Counted from the first letter of the stretch, positions 24,445 to 36,461 are shown. The stretch is 64,000 nt of DNA from Macrolepiota albuminosa (GCA_027475525.1 JAMWFC010000091.1:1-64000), one strand, 5' to 3'. Numbers and translations: made by a program. The notes: generated by a model from the letters alone, not told the origin.

Positions 24445-25686
24445 TTAAAAAAGGCATGACACTGACCGAGGAAGCAAAACAACTTTTCTATTCTGCTGGA
24501 TTTCCTTCCCACCTGTGGCGAAGTACCTGTGGCACTCAAAGTTCCAACAGTCATTTGCCCTGACCCAGTTGCCCAGGCCGTTCACGTAGTGTTTCATATC
24601 ACTTTGTAATTCCTCCCCAAGATATGGGACATGATCGAGGTCATCCAAGAAATTCTGCACACGCCTTGAGGCATAGTCACCAATCCATTTCATCGCTCCA
24701 TCCAAATCAAGGTTCTCATGATGCATCAAGATGGTGACAAGGTTATGATCATCGCCACGGGCTTGCTCCACATTATAAGAGCATATATCCTAATCAATAG
24801 TGATTGACATGGGATATACAAAGAGAAGTGGAAAATCAAAAGCTTACATTACTGAGAATGATCATATCGACAACGACATCGACGAGTCTCTGAATAACAG
24901 GATCTTCAAAGACTTCATCCGGAAGACTGAGCCCAAATTCCAAGACCACAAGCGACGGCTTTACTCCAATCGTGTCGCGGCGGAGAAAAAAGTATTCGTC
25001 AATGCTCCTGATGTATTTTCCAGCACGATCTTGAGCTTGTTGAACAATAGAGACAGTAAATTTGTCCATTGTATCGATAAAGCGACGGTGTGCACCCAGA
25101 GACGCATATTGCGAAGCCAACTGCCAAAATCTGAACGAGTGGACACATGACTAAAGTTTCACGTCTGTCTGATGTCTCGGGACGCACTGTCGAGTAGCCT
25201 CTCCAATTATGTGTTCGTCCACTGGCCTTGCCTTGTCAGGATTGCACATAGCATCCATGGCGATAGTGGCAAAGTCCTGAACTTGTTGCGTCGTTGCAAT
25301 GTCAGTAGACTCATCAAAGAAGTAGAACCAATTCATGAGATAACATCCCACACGGAAAACATCTGCATGTGTCAAGGTCATGTTTCTAATGTAGGAGAGG
25401 CTCGAAGTATGCAAACCTTCATTTTCCAAGGGATATGCAAGAGAGGAGAGCAAGTCTAATGAGGTTAAATAATTGATATCAAGGTCGTAGTTCAGATATA
25501 CGCACAAAAATCGCCACGTTCATATACTTCTTTCAAACGTGGTATGGTCGCAATGAAACTCTGAATCCATGCCGATGATCTGATCTTGGCCTCGAGACTT
25601 GAGCCTGGATGGACATTACGCTTCCAAGGCCAGTCGGCAAGAATATCAGGGAGCGTGAAGACAGTTGCAGAAACTTCAAGGGACAT
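24445..25686 (-). CDS. Sesquiterpene synthase, Agaricomycete type
   Basis: A class I terpene cyclase that ionises farnesyl diphosphate with a three-Mg cluster and cyclises it to a sesquiterpene. Minus-strand exons 25686-25506, 25455-25417, 25362-25188, 25130-24848 and 24789-24445 total 1023 bases, or 340 residues, the usual size. All introns are 50-58 bases with GT and AG ends. The first Mg motif is D90-E-S-T-D94 (FFDESTD) and the second is the NSE motif N226-D-I-C-S230-Y-N-V-E234. The C-terminal R314-Y315 pair (HRYF) that senses diphosphate is also present. The start is MSLEVSATVFTLPDIL followed by DWPWKRNVHPG, typical of mushroom enzymes. No stop or frameshift is seen. The product cannot be predicted, and no P450 or other tailoring gene is recognisable nearby. 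A diverged tandem repeat lies directly upstream. Confidence 0.93.
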
Positions 25687-25801
25687 CTTCTGGGACGATT
25701 TTTTGTCTCAAGTCTGCACTTCAATGGCCTCATTTTAAAGGAAGGATCATGTGTTCTTACATTTTCAACACAAGACATCATGGGGCATACTTACTACATT
25801 T

Positions 25802-26335
25802 TGACCATATATGTCGTAACAATGACTTGTCCACTGACTGCGCGCATCAATGTCGGACTCAATAAGTCCTAGGAAGGTCACTCAGTGGCCAATAGACTTT
25901 CCTGGAGTAAAGAAAAGGGAACGATTCATGCCTTGTCCAACACATGGAGTATCTGTCGGAATATTAGCTAAAGGAGGGAGCCGACATGAAAGCGGTATCA
26001 CTTACGAATCTTGTCATAGACAGAGCCGACATGTCGTAATAAGGTTCTGATCAGGACTTATAACGCAATCACAGCTACATTTTGGCCACATATATCGTAA
26101 TTACTTGTTCACTGACTGCGCGTATTAATGTCGGACTCAATCAGTCCAAGGAAGTTCACTCCAGTGGCCAATAGAATTTCCAAAGGAACAGAGAAGGGAG
26201 CTATTCATGTCTTGTCCAATGCATGAAGTATCTGTCGGAATACTAGCCAAAGGAGGGAGCCGACATGAGAGCGGTATCACTTATGGATTTCTTCATACAG
26301 AGCCGACATGTCATAATAAGGTTCTGATCATTAGA
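25802..26335. repeat. Diverged tandem repeat upstream of the terpene synthase
   Basis: Two units of about 250 bases (about 25802-26050 and 26080-26335) share long blocks such as CACTGACTGCGCG, AATGTCGGACTCAAT, GTATCTGTCGGAATA and GGAGGGAGCCGACATGA. The element AGCCGACATG occurs twice per unit. They sit in the presumed promoter of the terpene synthase. The copies differ at scattered bases and small indels, unlike the exact 77-bp duplications. No coding frame runs through them. Confidence 0.8.
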
Positions 26336-26454
26336 GTTCAAGTTGAGGGCATGAGTTCACCCCACATGGCATCTTAGCCAAACGACCCCTTTGAAAGCTG
26401 GGTCACGTGGAGGAAACAACTCGCTCACGTGGAAAAGAAACAAAGCACGGGGAC

Positions 26455-26782
26455 GCGATGGAGTAGTGGCACCATCGCACCTGGCCTAGGGTTAAGGATC
26501 AACTGACAAATTGCAGGAGATCCCAAGTTCAAATCATGCCCCCTGATCAATCACTAGGGGGGGGGGTGGGTATTATCCAATGAGATTGAGTCCCACACTA
26601 CCAGAACCACTGGTTTGCCTGAATGCATTCCTCTCCTGGACACAAAGGTAGAGACAAGTCTCTCTACCGCCCCAGCGGGAATGATGGAGCTAAACCCCAA
26701 ATGGGGCTGTAGTTGTTGGTTGCTGATTGCTACCTTAAGTGGTAATGCTCCTCAAAAAAAAAGAAAAAAAGAAAAGAAACCA
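26455..26782 (+). mobile_element. tRNA-derived SINE-like element
   Basis: The head has a pol III A-box-like sequence (TGGAGTAGTGGC, 26459-26470) and a B-box (GTTCAAATC, 26527-26535). The body is about 210 bases and the tail is A-rich (26752-26782). It includes a run of nine or more G near 26560. No coding potential. The order head, body, A-rich tail is that of a SINE; the source tRNA was not identified. Confidence 0.55.
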
Positions 26783-26784
26783 AG

Positions 26785-26923
26785 CACTGCTGATGCTGAA
26801 AGGTATTTTCATTGGAAAAAGTGTAAAAAAACATGTTATACCATTTCCCATATGCCAATTTCAGATAGAAACAGTCTTTAAAAACACTTTTTCCAATGGA
26901 AACATTTTTCAGTTCCAGCAGTG
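26785..26923. mobile_element. MITE with 39-bp terminal inverted repeats
   Basis: The ends are inverted copies of each other. The left begins CACTGCTGATGCTGAAAGG and the right, read on the other strand, begins CACTGCTGGAACTGAAAAA. Both run on to CCATTGGAAAAAGTG or CATTGGAAAAAGTG. AAG stands on each side as a likely 3-bp target duplication. CACTG ends with a 3-bp duplication suggest a CACTA-type (CMC) parent. It abuts the SINE tail. Confidence 0.7.
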
Positions 26924-28240
26924 AAGGGGCTCTTGTTCCAAACCACCACTATGGTTGGAGTTTAAACCTGTCAACCAGTGGGCCAAGAAACTTTCCACTC
27001 TTTAGAGCAAGACTCGTCCTGCAATATTAGAGCAAAATAAAGTTTCCAAAACTCATGTAAAAGGAGAAAGACCCCCTCCCTCCCCAGAAGTGAATTATTA
27101 TTATAAGAAATGTAGGAAACTCTTTAGTACAGTCCATACCTCAAGATAACCACTGGATAAAACTAGAAGGTGGGTACAATGAGTTCCTGAACAACCACCT
27201 CAAAGAAAATATTGAATGTATGAAGGAGGAATTCTGTAAGGGTAACCTCTAGAGGCTATGGCTCAGTCACACAGCTGGCAGAGGAAGATCCAAAGTATAT
27301 TAGAGTATATACTAACAATATCATAATAACTATCCACCTGGCAGAGGGAGATTCAAAGAGAACAAGTCTAGAGATTCCCTATGCCAGGATTGATGCTTTG
27401 GAGCCTCTGAAGCATGGAAAACAACTGTACAGGACAACAAAACCTTGAAAAACTCAAAAATTGCCTGAACAAACAACTGCACAAATAAGGCAGAAAAACT
27501 CCAGACTTTGGAAGTCAGAAAGGCAAACTCCAACTTATATAAGTAGTCTGTATGTGTGTTGAAGGGGCCACACTTGTCTGAATGATAGCTAAAAAGTTGT
27601 AAAGAGAACACTTAATGTCTGCAAAACTCTTTCCACAGAGCCAGTGAGCACTGGTGACAAGCAGGAGTCAAGCAGGCATAGAGGCAAGCAGGCATAGAGG
27701 CAAGCAAGAGTCAGGCAAGGGACTGGCAAGGCTAACCAAGCAGTCAGACATTGCTAGACAGCTTACAGTAGGTTCAGTGTGTAGGCCAGAAGAACACTGC
27801 TATTGTTCAGCCTGTGGATATTCTATCTACAGGCTGCCTTTATATACTACATTGGTGGCTGTGCTATTACTAATACTGCTTAACTAATTAGGCCCTGGTA
27901 TGTAATGGAGTATGACTAACAATAATCAATGCTGAGTAAGGTCCATGCATATGACTCATCAAGACTGACCACTAGAAGACAAAAGAGGATAGGATAGGCT
28001 AAGTGATCATTTGGATGTGCTAAGAGTGGGTGCATTGTTGGACTAAGCTTGAAATAGGGTTGGAAATAGTCCAGACACTGGTCCACTGACAAGAACCAGG
28101 GCACCTCAAAGACTAAAAGTAGTACTAATAGATAGTGTTGAACGAATAGAAGCAGTAAAGTGAAAGAATGAAAGAAGAAATAAAGAAATAAATGAAGGGA
28201 GAAGGAAGGAATAAGGAGTAAAAGAGAGAAGACATGAGGA
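26924..28240. other. Low-CpG region without a gene
   Basis: CpG is almost absent and no protein family is visible. It contains a short tandem repeat near 27660-27705 (AAGCAGGCATAGAGGC twice) and a small hairpin near 27810-27836. Probably old transposon remains. Confidence 0.35.
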
Positions 28241-29250
28241 GTCCCCTGACATGAATATCATTATACATTCAGGGTACTTGCCACTCCTGAATATGATCTA
28301 GCTTGTTCTGATCAGAGAGAATACCCTGACTGTTGATTATATAACCAAGACAGTCAATTGTCTCAGAGTAGAGTTCACACTTTTTCTGTTTGAGGTTCTA
28401 TAAATTCAACTTCAATTGTTTGAAAATGACCCAAAGATGCTGTTTTTAGTTCTGGATAGAATTCAAATAGACAAATATATTGTTTAGATATATATGGATA
28501 AACTGCCCAATGACATTGACATCTTGAAATATGAAGGTCATCAACCCCTGAAATATTGCTGGAGCATTACAGTCTCCAATCTGAATCTGCATGATGTTAC
28601 TAACATATGTTTCTGTGATCAACAAGAATACTGTCTTGGGTATGTCAGTCACTCAGATTTGTACTTGCTTACATATAAGCATCTGTAAGGTTGATCTTTG
28701 ACCTGAATTTTGCTCATGTACATCTTACCAATTTACTTCCTGGTCCAGTAAAGAGGTCATATTCTTTACAGTATTATCATTGTGTTGATAGGCATCCAAC
28801 ACAGTTCTCAGTGTTCTGTTCTTCTTCAGAATGCACAGTAAAGGCATGGGCTTGGGAGGCTGGTCTAGCCTCCCACTACTGAGCCTTCAAATACTGGTTG
28901 GTCTTGTTTCACAAATGCTGCTGCAACACCATAGGGCATTGCAGCAAGTGGTATTTGTATACCTTATTCTCATCAATAAAGTTTATTTTGTAGTTAACCT
29001 CCTGCCAAAGGGGTAGCTCCTTGGTACCATTCAGAATGTCTGTGAATTCTTCCTGCCACTGCTGTTGCAGGATGGAAATATCTCCTCACATAAAATCCTC
29101 AGTTTTACCCTTGTCTTTGTTGCATATTACTCTGCATGAGTATGCAACCACATCTGCTTTTTGATATTGAGCATGCCTACTTCTCTCTGAGGGCGGTAAT
29201 CCTCAGCTCACTCTCATTTAGAGTGTGAAGTAAAGTAGGCATAAACTACT
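28240..29250 (-). pseudogene. Fragment of a chromovirus reverse transcriptase, inactivated
   Basis: Minus-strand frames match the RT of the two chromoviruses described below (QIGDCNAPAIFQGLMTFIF, VIGQFIHIYLNNIFVYLNS). Upstream pieces around 29080-28850 match their RT N-terminus (QQWQEEF, LPLWQEVNYKIN). The catalytic YLDD is YLNN here, two Asp to Asn changes that fit G-to-A mutation. Stops interrupt the frame. It is a third, truncated copy of the same family and lies next to the left end of the plus-strand element. Confidence 0.75.
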
Positions 29251-29419
29251 TCTGCTTCTGCATAGTTACTGATACTCATCAAAGAGTATCTCATTTGGCT
29301 GAGATACTTCATCATCCATTGCCTGACAATACTATTCTCTTTTCAAGCTCCAGCTCAGGCCATTTCACACTACCCAAGATCCCAGGACAAATAATCCAGG
29401 TCTAGAAGATTAAGCTAGC

Positions 29420-30345
29420 ATGGCTTTCAAAGTGGAAAGTAAGGCATCTATGATGCCATGCATGCCAATGGCTGAGTCAATAAGTAACCACATCATATAC
29501 CAACAAATACGCAATAGCAATCTTAGGACTAAGGGGTATTTCCTTATAGACAATCAGGGCATTATATTTGAGGACACTAAGCCCATTGATGAGATGCATT
29601 GTCAGTTCACCACACAGGGTCAGGAGAATCAATCTTCTCCAGAACCAGGGCAGTACACTGATCATGATCAAGAAGACACCACAAGATGTGATGTCTCTAG
29701 TAGATATCAGCATAAACACCATAGATTGGCTACCCAAGTAGAAGGCAACTATGCCCTCAGTCAAGGAAGCTCCAGACATCTTCCACAGGGTGGACAAGAG
29801 AAATTACTTCCTCAAGCTGCTGATTTAGCCACTAGATTGCCAGGCCAGCATAAGGCCATATGTATGCATCATATTGACACCATGCATGACTATCTTCATT
29901 GAGTAGTCAATGATGCCTTGGGAGTAACCTTACAGTTATTGGATGGTGTGAAGCTGTGCAAAGCAGACAGCAGGCACATCCAAGCATACTCCAGAGCTTC
30001 CAAGTTTAGTGACCTGGAAGACTGGGCAATAGACCATGTGCACCCATCTTGCCATATGTTTATATAGTGGAGACCATATGGAATGAGAACAGATTTTTGT
30101 TCTGCCCAAGTTCTTGGCCAGAGAGGCCATGAGTTGGTTTCAACAAGCAGTATTGCACATCAATTGGATCCAATAGGACTGGATATTTAAAGGAGTTCTT
30201 ACTAGACTGTACAATCAATTCATACACCTCTCTACATTGTAAGATGCATGGTGGGACTTTTAGTCTGCAAAATACACTGAGAGGCTGGGTGTACAAGGGT
30301 TCTATAATATCTTGAATGACTATGCCCAGAACATAGCAGTGTACT
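29420..30345 (+). pseudogene. gag, first part, of the plus-strand chromovirus
   Basis: The frame at 29420-29902 (MAFKVESKASMM, IIFEDTKPIDEM) matches the minus-strand copy (TAFKVESEASLM, IVFEGTKPIDKM). Further pieces continue to 30345, where the other element has inserted inside the codon series for AVYS-DGYTMLK. Several stops and frameshifts are present. Confidence 0.7.
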
Positions 30346-30582
30346 TGTAATGGAGTTACAAGAGTTGTGAGAGCTTACAGTTCACACTACACAGAATCAG
30401 ACCAGTCCAGTCTATTGACTATGTAGAATGAATACAAAATAAGCTGCTTAATAAGCAGCAGGTAGCTAGGTATTTATAATTATATAACTATTATTATATT
30501 ATAATAAATATAATATAATGTTCAACTACTAAACTAAGTAAAAGCTATGTGGCCAACACCACACAGCGGACTACGCTATACA
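30346..30582 (-). repeat. 3' LTR of the minus-strand chromovirus
   Basis: 237 bases, TGTAATGG to CTATACA. It pairs with 43165-43399; GTACT precedes it. The AT-rich middle (ATTATATTATAATAAATAT) is shared by both LTRs. Confidence 0.9.
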
Positions 30583-33119
30583 CCCCTCAATCAGACCAAA
30601 CTATAGTCTCAAAGCACCACAATTGTCAGGCCATTGGTAAGTCAGGGATGGGGGCAATTGGAGAGTCTCCAGGCTCCCGGAATGGATCGGCAGTTGCGTT
30701 GTCCATATTATAGTTGAGGAGTTCATCCTCAGGTGTAGGCTCGTGAGAGGTGTCTGATGGCCCTGCCAGAGGCAAGGAATCATCATAGTCCCATAGCAGG
30801 GACAGCGTAATAGTGGGGTTGAAAGTTGGCCCTGAAGTAGGTGGTTGGGGATCAGGTAGATCTCCATTGTCGGATGGGTACTGGCACGTCCAGATTTCTT
30901 GGGCATGAATGTCTTGCCCAATAAGGAGATATATCCCCTTGATGAATGCGTCATCAAACACATGACAACTCTCCTGCTGCTGGAGCATTAGGCATTGGCA
31001 ATTACCAATAGTGGCTTCACACCACCCATCCCACTGAGCAAGAGACTGAGGTGTTTCATAGTGATCAAGGTGTTGCAGCCTCTTGTCATTAATGGCAGCC
31101 GCCTCATTGTAGAGCTGGCTGTTGCCAAAGAAGATGTGGGCCAAGTAAGTGATCCCATACATATACACATGGTCAGCCCAGCTGACCAGGATTTGATTGT
31201 GAAGAAGGATGTGTAATGCATCCGAAGTGGTAAAGACAGAAGCTGAGGCTTCTGGGATGTCCACAGCCCGAGCCTCAAAGTTCAGGTCCTTGGTGGAGAG
31301 GGGCACAAAGGATTGCCTTGTAGCTGCCTCATATTTGGTGACGGCCTTTTTATAGAGGCCTGGCTGTGCAAAAACATAAGCTATGTGCTTGTGCACTATG
31401 GACTTGGATGGGCAGCTCATGCAGATAGCACATACAAGCGCAAACCCAAAAAGGCTGCGCCAATGAATGTGCATGGCACGGTTCATGGCCAGACCAGTCC
31501 ACACATTGAGCATCCCAGAACACCCATAGAGAAGGGCATATGAGCCCAGGTAGTCCAAAGCAAAAGGTTGCTTTGGGTCAGGGGAAGTCAGGCCAATGAA
31601 GGCCAGCCTCTCACTTTTCTTGCAGTGATAAATTCATGGGACTTTCTCCCGCTCCTCCGAACTCACAAATGGTACTGCAATGGTCTTGTATAGGATCTCA
31701 TTGAGTAATTGAAACATTACTCTGTCTTGGGCTGTGGGGTGACAATTTATAGTCACCTATTTGAATTTGTTGAGCAGGAGGTAGCCCAACTGATGCTGAC
31801 AAATTAGCATAAACTGGTTGTTCACCAGTGCATGGAGCCTGCAGAGCTCTCAAGGGCTGCAGGAAAATCTGCAAGGTGCAACTTGGTACACCTTACTGTT
31901 GTGGGGCATATGTGTGGCATTGCTCTCTTTGTCGGCCTTGAAGGCCCTGGCTACGTGGGCTTCTTGCCTGACAAAGACAGTGTTGGTCACTGGTGACCAG
32001 TAAAATTGGGGAGACAACCCCATGCCAAAGAACGAGTTCTAATGCTCAATAGTGTGATCACAATAGATCACAATGCCAAGCGCATCACGGATGCACCTGG
32101 TCTCATCTTCAAGGAGGGTGGCTTCTCATTTGGCCTTATTTTATGCCCAACAGTCTATCTTGGCCTGTTGATTACTGTTGCACTGCTCATGCACCATATA
32201 TTGTGCTGCAGTTTTGTGTGGCACCAGAGATTCTATACGAGCCTTTTCAGGCTCCTCATACTATTTGTCATTGAAGGGCAGAAATGGCAGCCTCTCTAGC
32301 CCAGCATTCTCCAAACGTGGGTCCATTGCCCACATGCACCAAGGGTATTGGACTAGAGGGCCCTCTACCAATACAGCGGGTAAAAAGGGGATGTTAGCCT
32401 CTGGAGCCCCTTTCAGGGCATCCTCAGAGAAGTGCATGTTAACGTATGCATGCCCTTCTGAGTTCTTACCCCAATAGTCCTTTTGGGATTGTGAGGCCTT
32501 AGCCTCAGTGAGGCGTGTACTAACACTCTGAGAACTCTGCTCCCCAGAGTGTGTGGTAGATACCACAGATAATGGTCATGAAGACATTGATAGGCTTCTA
32601 CTCGGACTGAGCGCATCAAGAGACATTATAGGCCAACCGACACTTGACGTACTCAGGACTCTAGCGACCAGTTGAGAATATAGAGCAGCTCTAGCTCTGG
32701 CAAACTACTGCAGGATTTAGAAATCTATCCTAACCCCCTAACTACCAAGCCTTCAGCGCACTCTTTTCACCTAGCCCAAGGACAAGGGAGGCTCATAACG
32801 TATAGCGCTAACACAACGGCGGGAGAGGACTCTAACTAAACCCCGATCACTTCCAGAAGGAGCCAGCAGCAGACGCTGCCATTTGACGAGGCACTTCAAT
32901 CAGAAGTCTAAAAGGATCAATGACGGCGGCACTGGATATACTTAAATCCAACATCTGGACCTGCCAGGAACTAATACAATGAGTAGCGCTGACATTAGCG
33001 CTCACGGCGTCTGTCGAGGATTTTCCGACCATACCCCGGAACAGCCTGGCCAATCGGAGATATAGTAAAAGTGAGCAGACTCGTACAATTCTAAGTCAAT
33101 ATAGAGTCGCTGCTGGTCG

Positions 33120-33273
33120 CCGTGGGTCATAACGCCATTGGTCGCCGTCAGCCATGTGCAAAAGGTCGCCGTTGACAGGTCGCCGTTAGAGGAAACCCGT
33201 GGGTCATAACGCCATTGGTCGCCGTCAGCCATGTGCAAAAGGTCGCCGTTGACAGGTCGCCGTTAGAGGAAAC
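33120..33273. repeat. Exact 77-bp tandem duplication in the solo LTR
   Basis: 33120-33196 and 33197-33273 are identical. The related LTRs at 41.4 and 48.6 kb have one copy. Confidence 0.9.
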
Positions 33274-33281
33274 CACAAGGA

Positions 33282-33435
33282 GAGGCGCTAGGAGGTAGCG
33301 CCGCAGATGGACTTGTATCTTGGCAAACACGGTAGTGCATAGTATATAAAATAGCTACGAGGCGCTAGGAGGTAGCGCCGCAGATGGACTTGTATCTTGG
33401 CAAACACGGTAGTGCATAGTATATAAAATAGCTAC
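33282..33435. repeat. Second exact 77-bp tandem duplication in the same LTR
   Basis: 33282-33358 and 33359-33435 are identical. The segment includes a TATA-like AGTATATAAAATAG, so the LTR promoter region is doubled. Confidence 0.9.
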
Positions 33436-35039
33436 CTTACATGTATATAACAACGAATCGTAACCCCTCGAAGAGACAGTTACACTTAGCGTTCAACTCG
33501 CGCTAGCTTCCTTTGACTTCGTCACTAAGTCAGGCGCTAGCTTTGTCTATCTCGTCTTCATCGTTTACGGTGCCACCTACGGGCACAATACGCTGCGCTA
33601 TTCGTCTTTTCTCCAATATCTTTGCCTAAACTACGACGCTTACCGTCTGCCAGGTAGCCCCCAAAGCGCTATAAGCTAGCGCATCATTTTACTACCTCCA
33701 CTCGAGCACACTGGGACCCTGTCAGGACTCCTCACAACTACGCACGCCAAGCGCTGGAGACGGCGTTGTACTGCGTATACGTCCAGCGCACCCAACCACA
33801 GCTGGCGTCATCAACGTGACCTCAGATGCGCCACTAGCAAGGCACTGAATCAGCCAGAGGGCAACTGGAGCAGGGACATCATCATAGGGGAGGATGTCCT
33901 GTCTTAGACTGGCCTCCCAGCTGGGAATAGCAACACTCAACTGAGTCAAGCGGGAGGGCACGTCCTTCACTCCTTGCTGATGTGCCCTTTTGCTAGAGTC
34001 AGTGTCCTGACTTGGGGGTGTAGTCTGCTGCTTATAAGCAGCCGATAGGGCAAGGAGATCAGTTTTGTGCTGAGCATGCATGTGATCCATATTGTCTATC
34101 ATCCAACTGATGAGGACAACAGCCTCTGCATCATGGAGGAACAATGAGTCTGCGGGTACATTGTACCCATTGTCTCCCAGGCATTGGAGGAGAGTAGTCA
34201 GGACTAAGTCCTGGTTGAGACTGGACTCGATAGCCCATGCTTTTTCTTTGTCGCATTGAAGATGCAACTCTTCTTCCAAGCTGAGCTTGGGTTGGTGCAG
34301 CATCTTCAGCCACTGTAACAAGGAGAGCCTGGCCAGGCTCTTCATCAGTGCATTGGCCAGAGACTTGTTGCTTTGTTTTGTATTGAGAGCTTCTGTGCTC
34401 TCAGATGCCATTGTTGCTGGCATTAGGGATGATCTACATCTCACTGGGCTGTCAGCAGGCATGGTGGCTGACTGGGAGGTCAATTTTCCTCCCTTGGTGG
34501 GTGCCTCATATGAGGCACCATACTGGGACATTGCACCTCAAGCTCTTATCCAAGCCAGGGAGTACAGCATTATTACTGGCACACCAGCCATGCCAGGATA
34601 GTGTACTGGGGCCATAGACTGGGGCAAAGGATGTGCCCCCATCCTAACGCCACTTGGGGGCTAAATAGCCCCCTGTACTGGGCATGTTGGAATTGGTCCT
34701 CAGCATGATGTGGCGGATAAGCATCCTGTGACGTCTGGTGAGGCAAAAACCCACCCACAGGTATGTTCTGAGGCATAAAATTGCCCTGCATGAGTTGTTG
34801 TAGTGGATAGCCACTGATCATCGACTGCCATAGCAGGTAGCCTGCCGCTAGTTGTTGCTGCTGCTGTGGGAAGCCTACAGCCTATTGTGATTGTCCCTAC
34901 TGAGGTGCATTTTGGGTCAGTGGGGAAGCCATCTGCCCCCTCTTCAGCTGACAGTAAGACCAACGGCGCAAGCTCAAACTGCTGCTGATGCTGCTGCTGC
35001 TGCTGCTGCTCACTACTGTCTATGGGCATGTTGTCCATA

Positions 35040-36360
35040 GTTGAGGAAAGAAAAGAAAAAAGAAATTTTGAATTTTAAGATATGTCTCAGCCACAGTTGC
35101 TGACCAACTCAGCCAAGCTGTGATCGGCACTGCCAATCAAATTAAGCGCCAGCATGCTTACTTAATTGATGTGGGCGCTTAACACCCTTCAACTTCAAAT
35201 AACGGTCAAGTGCCGCTAGCTTAGAGCAATGAGGATATAGCTCCCATATTGTGTTCCTGAGGAACCAATGTACCTCAAATTTGAGTGTATTCTGCTCAGT
35301 CCACCAGTGCCCTATGATGCACTCAACAAACCATTTGTCATCATCTCATGCCCCAAAATCATAGAGGCCCAGGGTCGCCCTGTTAGGGAACAACATGTCA
35401 TCAGACACACTATATGGTCACAACAGCAACACATGCAACTTTGGAACAATTCGTCATTTCTGTAATGCCTGCAGCAGCTCCAGCACATAGTTGAAGGTAC
35501 TTGGCTCTGTGTTGAGCATGTGGTATGGGCCTACCCATTTCAGCCAAAGTATACTTGCCTGTCCCTTGGGAAGCCTCAGGTTACGTGTTGACAAGTAGAC
35601 CAATGCTCTCACTGATATTGGTAGATCCGTTCACCTATGGTGATTGGCATTTTTTACTTGAAAGACTTGCATTTCAATGATGGCATCATGCACTGCCATG
35701 ATGTTCTCTAGGGCCTGCCTGGCAAACTTGACTATGCCTCAGTGGGCTACCATATCCACACAAATTTTGTGCAGCATGGAGGGCAAGTACTCTCTATTAA
35801 GCTCAAAGGGTGCGTACCCTGTTGTCTCCAAAATACTCACATTAATCACAAACTCAGTGAGTGGACACCACACCTAGTCTTGTTGATCAGGACAAACAAC
35901 TGCCCTCAGGATCTGGCCTATACTGCAGTTGGCCCACTCAGTCTGCCCATCCATCTGAGGATAGATTAAAGTCGATATGAGGAGTCTAGCTCTTAACAGC
36001 TTGTGGAGTTTCCTCCACCATTGTGACATGAATTTTGAGTCACAGTTGCTCACAATAGTACTAGGCAGCCCATGCAGCCTAACAATCTCCCTGAGGTAGA
36101 TCCACGACAGCTCCTTAGCTGTTAGCATCATGCGCACTGGTATAAGGTGCACCATGCTCATCATGCAACATATAACTACCCAGAGGTAGTCAAACCCTCT
36201 AGACTTGGGAAAGAGACCTATAAAGTCCATTCCAATGGAGTCCCAAGGCTTTACCAGCACAGGTAGCTGGTGCAGCCTCCTGGCTGGAAATCCAGGAGGA
36301 AGCTTTGCCTTCTGACATGCTGCACATGATGCACAAAACTTGGTAACCTCCTGGGCCATG
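35040..36360 (-). pseudogene. Integrase and chromodomain of the minus-strand chromovirus
   Basis: The open frame 36359-35874 has the end of the zinc-binding domain (CASCAACQK) and the catalytic core: DFIGLF with the first Asp, SNCDSKFMSQWW with the second, and DGQTEWANCSIGQIL with the Glu. Degenerate frames continue to about 35150 and end in a chromodomain-like segment, clearer in the plus-strand copy (VECIIRHRW, DTTWELY). The chromodomain marks the element as a chromovirus; in this group it steers integration to modified histones. Confidence 0.8.
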
Positions 36361-36461
36361 CGTGGCCATCAATACCATCTATGGATGTATTCCAATGTCC
36401 ATGCGGCACTGAAGTGCCCCATTAGAGCATGGGCCTGGTCCAGTATTCACGTTACAATAGT

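Larger units (their letters stand above)
32588..33813 (-). mobile_element. Solo LTR (family 1), CpG-rich, with two 77-bp duplications
   Basis: On the minus strand it runs from TGATGACGCC to GAAGCCTATCA. The flanks are ACAT (32584-32587) and ACGT (33814-33817), a 4-bp duplication with one CpG transition. It keeps many CpG sites, unlike its relatives at 41384-42431 and 48571-49637. It is longer than they are because of two exact 77-bp tandem duplications; without them it would be 1072 bases. Confidence 0.85.
30626..35038 (-). pseudogene. Extra coding region downstream of pol in the chromovirus
   Basis: After the chromodomain a pyrimidine-rich stretch leads to an ATG at 35038 (MDNMPIDSSE followed by a Gln tract). 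Coding then continues in pieces: 35038-34700, 34821-34573, 34531-33814, 32587-32261 and 31558-30626. The solo LTR at 32588-33813 splits it; joining its flanks and counting the 4-bp duplication once continues the same frame, with one TGA probably from CGA. Allowing for frameshifts it would be about 1000 residues. Segments such as QDLVLTTLLQCLGDNGYNVP and GHAYVNMHFSEDALKGAPEA look like real protein. I recognise no domain. Its place is that of env in retroviruses, but no signal peptide or clear membrane anchor is seen. Confidence 0.6.

Noticed and set aside
24800..25459. Plus-strand frames over the terpene synthase
   Set aside because: Antisense to well-defined catalytic exons.
30626..31558. Free-standing host gene of 310 codons
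   Set aside because: It lies inside LTR boundaries, continues the frame series downstream of pol and has damaged sequence upstream, so it is treated as part of the element.
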